NCBI GenBank assembly: GCA_003514765.1
Contig: DOOY01000100.1
Coordinates: forward strand, 1 to 10,344
Direction: 5' to 3'
Source of the DNA: Nitrosomonas sp.
GTDB taxonomy: Bacteria; Pseudomonadota; Gammaproteobacteria; Burkholderiales; Nitrosomonadaceae
DNA: 10,344 bases
Positions within the stretch are counted from its first letter, which is position 1, and the number at the start of each line of letters is the position of its first letter. Of the stretch, positions 7,257-10,344 are shown in pieces. Under the pieces are notes generated by a model that was given only the letters and a program-made list of their open reading frames with translations, searched no databases and had not been told where the DNA came from. The translations under genes and the position numbers were made by a program.

Positions 7257-7474
7257 TATAGATTATCATAGTGAACATTTGTGTCACGATTATTGCAAAC
7301 AAATCAATGTGAGCAAAACCAGAGAATAAACTTGGCCGGTAGTTAAAATACGCCACGAGCAAGCGCCGGACTACAAAAGAATTGATGAAAAAGCGCAATT
7401 TACACTAAGCAAATGGACTGATTCAAAACAAAAGCAACAATGCTGCAAATTCCCTGCGAACTGAAAAAAATCTG

Positions 7475-8596
7475 ATGCCACGCCCTATTCAAGCTTACAT
7501 CGACCTGGCAGCTTTAACGCATAATCTATCAATAGCACGCCAACATGCGCCTAAGGCACGTATCATGGCAGTCATTAAAGCAAATGCGTATGGACATGGA
7601 TTGTTGCACACGGCGCATGCACTTCGTGATGCGGACGGTTTTGCATTTCTTGAGCTGGAGGCAGCCATATGCTTGCGCGATGCCGGATTCCGGCAGCCCA
7701 TGCTGCTGCTTGAAGGTTTTTTCTCCACTCAGGAACTGGCTTTATTAGAGAAATACAGATTAAGCACAGTCGTTCACCACGATGAGCAGATCGCCATGTT
7801 ATCAAATTGCAAACATCATGGACTGGATGTTTTTTTGAAAATAAACACTGGCATGAATCGTCTAGGGTTTGCGCCTGACCAGTTTTCCGCTGCTTTTGAG
7901 AAGCTGTCGAGTAACCCGGCCATATCACAAATTACAGTGATGACACATTTCGCAACGGCTGATGGTGCAATCAACAATGAGGTTTTCAAGCATCAATTAC
8001 AAATTTTCAATCAAATCACCCGGCACCACTTAACCCCCCGCTCACTGGCTAATTCAGCAGCGATTATCCGCTATTCGCAAACGCACCAGGATTGGATACG
8101 CCCCGGTCTGATGTTATACGGCGTTTCACCTGTTACCGGAAAAACTGCAGCAGATTTAAAATTAAAACCGGTAATGACCTTGGTCAGCAGAATTATCGCC
8201 ATACATCAGCTTAAAAAAGGAGACACCGTGGGTTATAGCGGCAATTTCAAAGCTGACAAATCCATGCGCATCGGGATCGTTGCCTGCGGTTATGCCGACG
8301 GTTATCCACGTCATGCGCCTACAGGCACGCCTGTATTAGTGAACAATCAAAGATGCCGGTTAATCGGCAGGTTATCAATGGACATGCTCGCTGTCGATCT
8401 GACCGAAGCGAATCATGTTCATCTCAACAGCCCGGTAACGCTGTGGGGGCAAGGTTTACCGGTAGAAGAGATTGCGCGGGCAGCTGATACAATCAGCTAT
8501 GAATTGCTCTGCACACTCTCTACACGAGTAGAAATGGTCGTCATAAAAAATGATCTTCAGTACCAGTCTACTCGTGTTTACCAGGCGTCAAAATAA
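7475..8596 (+). CDS. alr: alanine racemase
   Basis: Alr is a pyridoxal-phosphate enzyme converting L-alanine to D-alanine for peptidoglycan. The 373 residues show the fold-III N-terminal barrel with the PLP lysine Lys35 in Ala-Val-Ile-Lys-Ala-Asn-Ala-Tyr-Gly-His-Gly. Lys122 in Lys-Ile-Asn-Thr-Gly-Met-Asn-Arg-Leu-Gly-Phe is the position of the carbamylated lysine and Arg129 that of the conserved arginine. The C-terminal beta domain has Val-Gly-Tyr-Ser (252-255), catalytic Tyr273 in Cys-Gly-Tyr-Ala-Asp-Gly-Tyr-Pro-Arg, and Ser-Met-Asp-Met (301-304). It is about 14 residues longer than E. coli Alr. The Shine-Dalgarno sequence is weak, with only A-rich sequence before the ATG. No in-frame ATG lies upstream as far as about 7409. 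The 3' end faces the ppiC-type gene one base away, with no terminator between. Confidence 0.97.
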   Translation: MPRPIQAYIDLAALTHNLSIARQHAPKARIMAVIKANAYGHGLLHTAHALRDADGFAFLELEAAICLRDAGFRQPMLLLEGFFSTQELALLEKYRLSTVVHHDEQIAMLSNCKHHGLDVFLKINTGMNRLGFAPDQFSAAFEKLSSNPAISQITVMTHFATADGAINNEVFKHQLQIFNQITRHHLTPRSLANSAAIIRYSQTHQDWIRPGLMLYGVSPVTGKTAADLKLKPVMTLVSRIIAIHQLKKGDTVGYSGNFKADKSMRIGIVACGYADGYPRHAPTGTPVLVNNQRCRLIGRLSMDMLAVDLTEANHVHLNSPVTLWGQGLPVEEIARAADTISYELLCTLSTRVEMVVIKNDLQYQSTRVYQASK

Positions 8597-8597
8597 T

Positions 8598-9392
8598 CTA
8601 TTCAACTTTTGCTTTACTGCGCAGTTCCTGTACATAGGCTGCAAATTCACGCTGTAATACGCGTTGTTGAATATTCTGTTTCACCTCTTCATACGGCGGC
8701 ACATCCATTGGGCGCGTATCTATGAGCTCAATGACATGCCAGCCAAAAGAAGTTTGTACCGGCACATCGGTCAATTGTCCTTTCTGAAGTTTTGACAAAG
8801 CTTCGGCAAAAGGCCTGACGTAGGCTGCAGACGGACTCCAGTTAAGTTCGCCACCACTCATTTTACTGCCTTCATCAATTGATTTTTCTGCGGCAATCTT
8901 GGCGAAATCACCGCCTCTTTTTAAGTTAGCGACAATATCTCTGGCTTCGCTTTCATTTTCAACGAGAATATGACGCGCTTTATATTCCTTGTCGCCCATC
9001 TGCACTTTCAGCATCTCATATTCCCGTTTCAATGTTTCCTCGCCAACCGCATTGTTTTTGATGTAATCAGCCTGGAATGCTCGTATTAAAGCGGCCTGTT
9101 TGGCGATTTCTATTTGCGCGATAACATCGGGGTCTCTATCCATCCCTTTTTTAATTGCTTCTTGCGCCAGAATTTCTTCCGTAATCAGATTTTCTCTTAA
9201 GGCTTTTCTTAACTCAGGCCCATCTTCCTGGCCTTGAGCGCCACTTGCTTTAACCATTAAATCAAGACGTGACTGAGGAATCGGCACACCATTTACTGTC
9301 GCCATTGTTCCTGCTGACTGAGCCTGAACCGTCATAGCCATGAAACCAAAAGAACCAATGATTAAAAGTCGCGATAATTTAGTCAAACGCAT
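8598..9392 (-). CDS. periplasmic PpiC-type peptidyl-prolyl isomerase
   Basis: A parvulin-family cis-trans prolyl isomerase, probably a periplasmic chaperone. The 264-residue protein (start at 9392) has a Sec signal peptide: Arg2-Lys5-Arg8, a hydrophobic core at 9-20 and a probable signal peptidase I site Val-Gln-Ala after residue 24, with no lipobox. An alpha-helical chaperone-like region follows (about 30-135), then one parvulin domain (about 137-227) with Ala-Arg-His-Ile-Leu-Val (His141), Gly-Gly-Glu-Leu-Asn-Trp (180-185) and Ser-Phe-Gly-Trp-His-Val-Ile (215-221), and a C-terminal helix that packs back in SurA/PrsA-like folds. An upstream in-frame ATG at 9464 would add 24 residues that spoil the signal peptide; AAGGA six bases before 9392 fixes the start. 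It follows yciI by 84 bp, so it may be cotranscribed with yciB-yciI. It lacks the second parvulin domain of SurA. Confidence 0.9.
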   Translation of the reverse strand: MRLTKLSRLLIIGSFGFMAMTVQAQSAGTMATVNGVPIPQSRLDLMVKASGAQGQEDGPELRKALRENLITEEILAQEAIKKGMDRDPDVIAQIEIAKQAALIRAFQADYIKNNAVGEETLKREYEMLKVQMGDKEYKARHILVENESEARDIVANLKRGGDFAKIAAEKSIDEGSKMSGGELNWSPSAAYVRPFAEALSKLQKGQLTDVPVQTSFGWHVIELIDTRPMDVPPYEEVKQNIQQRVLQREFAAYVQELRSKAKVE

Positions 9393-9434
9393 GAAATTTC
9401 CTTTTTGTCTAATTGGGATAAAATGTCGCCGGTA

Positions 9435-9440
9435 AGTATA
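9435..9440 (-). promoter_or_regulatory. possible -10 element before the PpiC-type gene
   Basis: TATACT on the - strand in the 84-bp gap after yciI, about 45 bp before the isomerase start. The corresponding -35 (TGTGTA) is poor. It may give the gene its own expression besides the yciB-yciI transcript. Confidence 0.25.
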
Positions 9441-9476
9441 CGCTTTAATACAACAAATACACAATAAACGTGATGA

Positions 9477-9779
9477 TTACCCGGGGAATACCTGCTTGAA
9501 AGGCTTAACGGTCACATGACTATAAACACCAGCTGTCACATAAGGATCAGCATCGGCCCACGATTTTGCTGCCTGCAACGACTCAAATTCCGCCACGATC
9601 AGACTACCGGAAAAACCAGCCGGCCCGGGATCTGTACTGTCGATTGCAGGATAAGGTCCAGCTAACAGTAAGCGCCCCGCACTCTGCAGTTGCGCTAATC
9701 GTTCCAGGTGTGCCGCCCGCGCAGTCATTCTGCGGTCAAGACTGTCAGGCACATCCTCTGCATTAATAACATACAACAT
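9477..9779 (-). CDS. yciI: YciI family protein
   Basis: A small cytosolic ferredoxin-like-fold protein of the YciI family, whose biological role is not settled; a His/Asp pair has been proposed as an active site in family members. The 100-residue length is typical. Conserved points visible are His24 in Arg-Ala-Ala-His-Leu-Glu, Gly41-Pro42-Tyr43 after Arg-Leu-Leu-Leu-Ala, and Asp78-Pro79-Tyr80 near the C-terminus. The start at 9779 is chosen over an in-frame ATG at 9809 because AAGGAGG lies exactly six bases before it, and because the shorter protein begins with the family's Met-Leu-Tyr-Val-Ile. The start is one base after the yciB stop and its ribosome binding site is inside yciB, so translation is probably coupled. 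The yciB-yciI pairing resembles the E. coli yci cluster. Confidence 0.9.
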   Translation of the reverse strand: MLYVINAEDVPDSLDRRMTARAAHLERLAQLQSAGRLLLAGPYPAIDSTDPGPAGFSGSLIVAEFESLQAAKSWADADPYVTAGVYSHVTVKPFKQVFPG

Positions 9780-9780
9780 C

Positions 9781-10344
9781 TTAATCCTCCTTGTCTGGTT
9801 TATTTTCAATTTTCTCTTGAAGCGGCGGATTTCTTGTAACGGCCTGATTTTCGGATCCTTCCGGGATCACTGTACTCAAGTACCTATTTAGCATGACGAT
9901 CTGCAAAATTACAAAAACCAGCATCAGACCCATCGAACCAAACAATTTGAATGTAACCCAGGTATCGACTGAAAAGTTAAAAGCAATGTAAAGATTAATA
10001 CATCCCATAAAAACAAAAAAAGCAATCCAGCTTATATTAAGCTTTTGCCACACCGAGAACGGCAACACCATTTGTTTTCCCAGCATTGCATGAATCAGGT
10101 TCTTTCCAAAAATTTGACTGGATATCCATAAAATGATGGCGAATAACCAGTAAAGCACAGTCGGCTTCCACTTTATAAACAGTTCGTCCTGAAAAACCAG
10201 CGTCGCACCGCCAAAAAGAATAATTACAGCCAGACTGATCCACATCATGTTGTCGACTTGACGATGCCGGTACCAGACCCAGCCTATTTGTACAAAAGTT
10301 GCCATGATAGCAACAGCAGTCGCCACAAAAATATCATAGACCTT
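9781..10344 (-). CDS. yciB: YciB/IspZ septation-related membrane protein (5' end cut)
   Basis: Inner-membrane protein of the YciB (IspZ, septation protein A) family, linked to envelope synthesis and cell division; the molecular activity is not established. The gene is incomplete: the frame stays open to the window edge, giving 187 residues beginning Lys-Val-Tyr-Asp-Ile-Phe before Val-Ala-Thr-Ala-Val-Ala-Ile. The GTG at 10324-10326 is therefore probably an internal codon and roughly the first 18-20 residues, with part of the first membrane helix, are outside. About five hydrophobic segments are visible. Family landmarks are [26 protein letters not shown], and a Trp-Val-Thr-Phe-Lys-Leu-Phe-Gly segment. 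A charged, hydrophilic tail of about 30 residues (Glu, Asn, Lys, Asp-rich) ends the protein and is longer than I would expect. It is the first visible gene of the yciB-yciI-isomerase set. Confidence 0.9.
   Translation of the reverse strand, partial: KVYDIFVATAVAIMATFVQIGWVWYRHRQVDNMMWISLAVIILFGGATLVFQDELFIKWKPTVLYWLFAIILWISSQIFGKNLIHAMLGKQMVLPFSVWQKLNISWIAFFVFMGCINLYIAFNFSVDTWVTFKLFGSMGLMLVFVILQIVMLNRYLSTVIPEGSENQAVTRNPPLQEKIENKPDKED

Larger units (their letters stand above)
7073..7474. other. 402-bp divergent regulatory region lplT/alr
   Basis: AT-rich and without a convincing gene; a 72-codon minus-strand reading frame at 7180-7398 has no family resemblance. It should hold the promoters of both flanking genes. 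On the + strand a perfect TATAAT stands at 7181-7186 but with a poor -35 (TACTCC) and 290 bp from alr. TTTACA (7399-7404) with TTCAAA 17 bases later is a weak alternative close to alr. Direct repeats lie at 7208-7256. alr itself has no clear Shine-Dalgarno sequence. Confidence 0.6.

Noticed and set aside
7180..7398. 72-codon minus-strand reading frame in the lplT/alr gap
   Set aside because: Hydrophobic but with no family resemblance, and it begins and ends within what looks like regulatory DNA. Hydrophobicity is expected from AT-rich sequence.
9393..9464. Longer start for the PpiC-type gene, adding 24 residues
   Set aside because: The extension is Cys/Arg-rich, has no ribosome binding site advantage and would bury the signal peptide. 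The start at 9392 has AAGGA at six bases.
1..10344. Defence island, CRISPR array, insertion sequence or phage remnant
   Set aside because: All long genes are recognisable housekeeping genes with intact motifs. No repeat array, transposase, integrase or terminal inverted repeats of an insertion sequence were seen.

Overview
The window looks like a core-chromosome segment of a betaproteobacterium, most likely of the Nitrosomonas type. This is an inference from three things: moderate GC content, the protein sequences, and the gene order (dapA-bamC, lplT divergent from alr, yciB-yciI followed by a periplasmic PpiC-type isomerase). No rRNA or other marker gene is present to prove it. I found no mobile element, CRISPR array, tRNA, rRNA or complete accessory system.

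Layout. Positions 1-726 (+ strand, AT-rich) hold two very small lipoprotein genes of 39 and 46 codons. Each has a Shine-Dalgarno sequence, a lipobox with the acylated Cys at residue 18, a Cys-Gly...Pro-Gly-Gln start to the mature peptide, and its own intrinsic terminator. The two terminators have nearly the same sequence, so the pair looks like a duplicated gene-plus-terminator cassette. Positions 822-7072 (- strand) hold, in transcription order, lplT (lysophospholipid transporter, TTG start), clpB (disaggregase with a convincing sigma-32-type promoter), dapA and bamC, the last two forming a tight pair. The perfect palindrome at 683-726 lies between the convergent lipoprotein and bamC ends and can terminate both strands.

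Positions 7073-7474 are a 402-bp non-coding divergent region between lplT and alr, with a pair of 9-bp direct repeats spaced 40 bp apart. alr (alanine racemase, + strand) runs to 8596 and meets, one base later, the convergent end of a three-gene minus-strand set: yciB (5' end cut by the window edge), yciI and a periplasmic PpiC-type peptidyl-prolyl isomerase.

Functionally the genes centre on the cell envelope. dapA makes diaminopimelate precursor and alr makes D-alanine, both for peptidoglycan. lplT returns lysophospholipids to the inner leaflet. bamC belongs to the outer-membrane protein assembly machine. The PpiC-type protein is probably a periplasmic folding factor, YciB is an inner-membrane protein linked to septation and envelope, and the two small lipoproteins are envelope proteins of unknown role. 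ClpB is the cytosolic stress exception. The most interesting item is the duplicated mini-lipoprotein cassette; the rest is ordinary housekeeping content with some useful regulatory detail.
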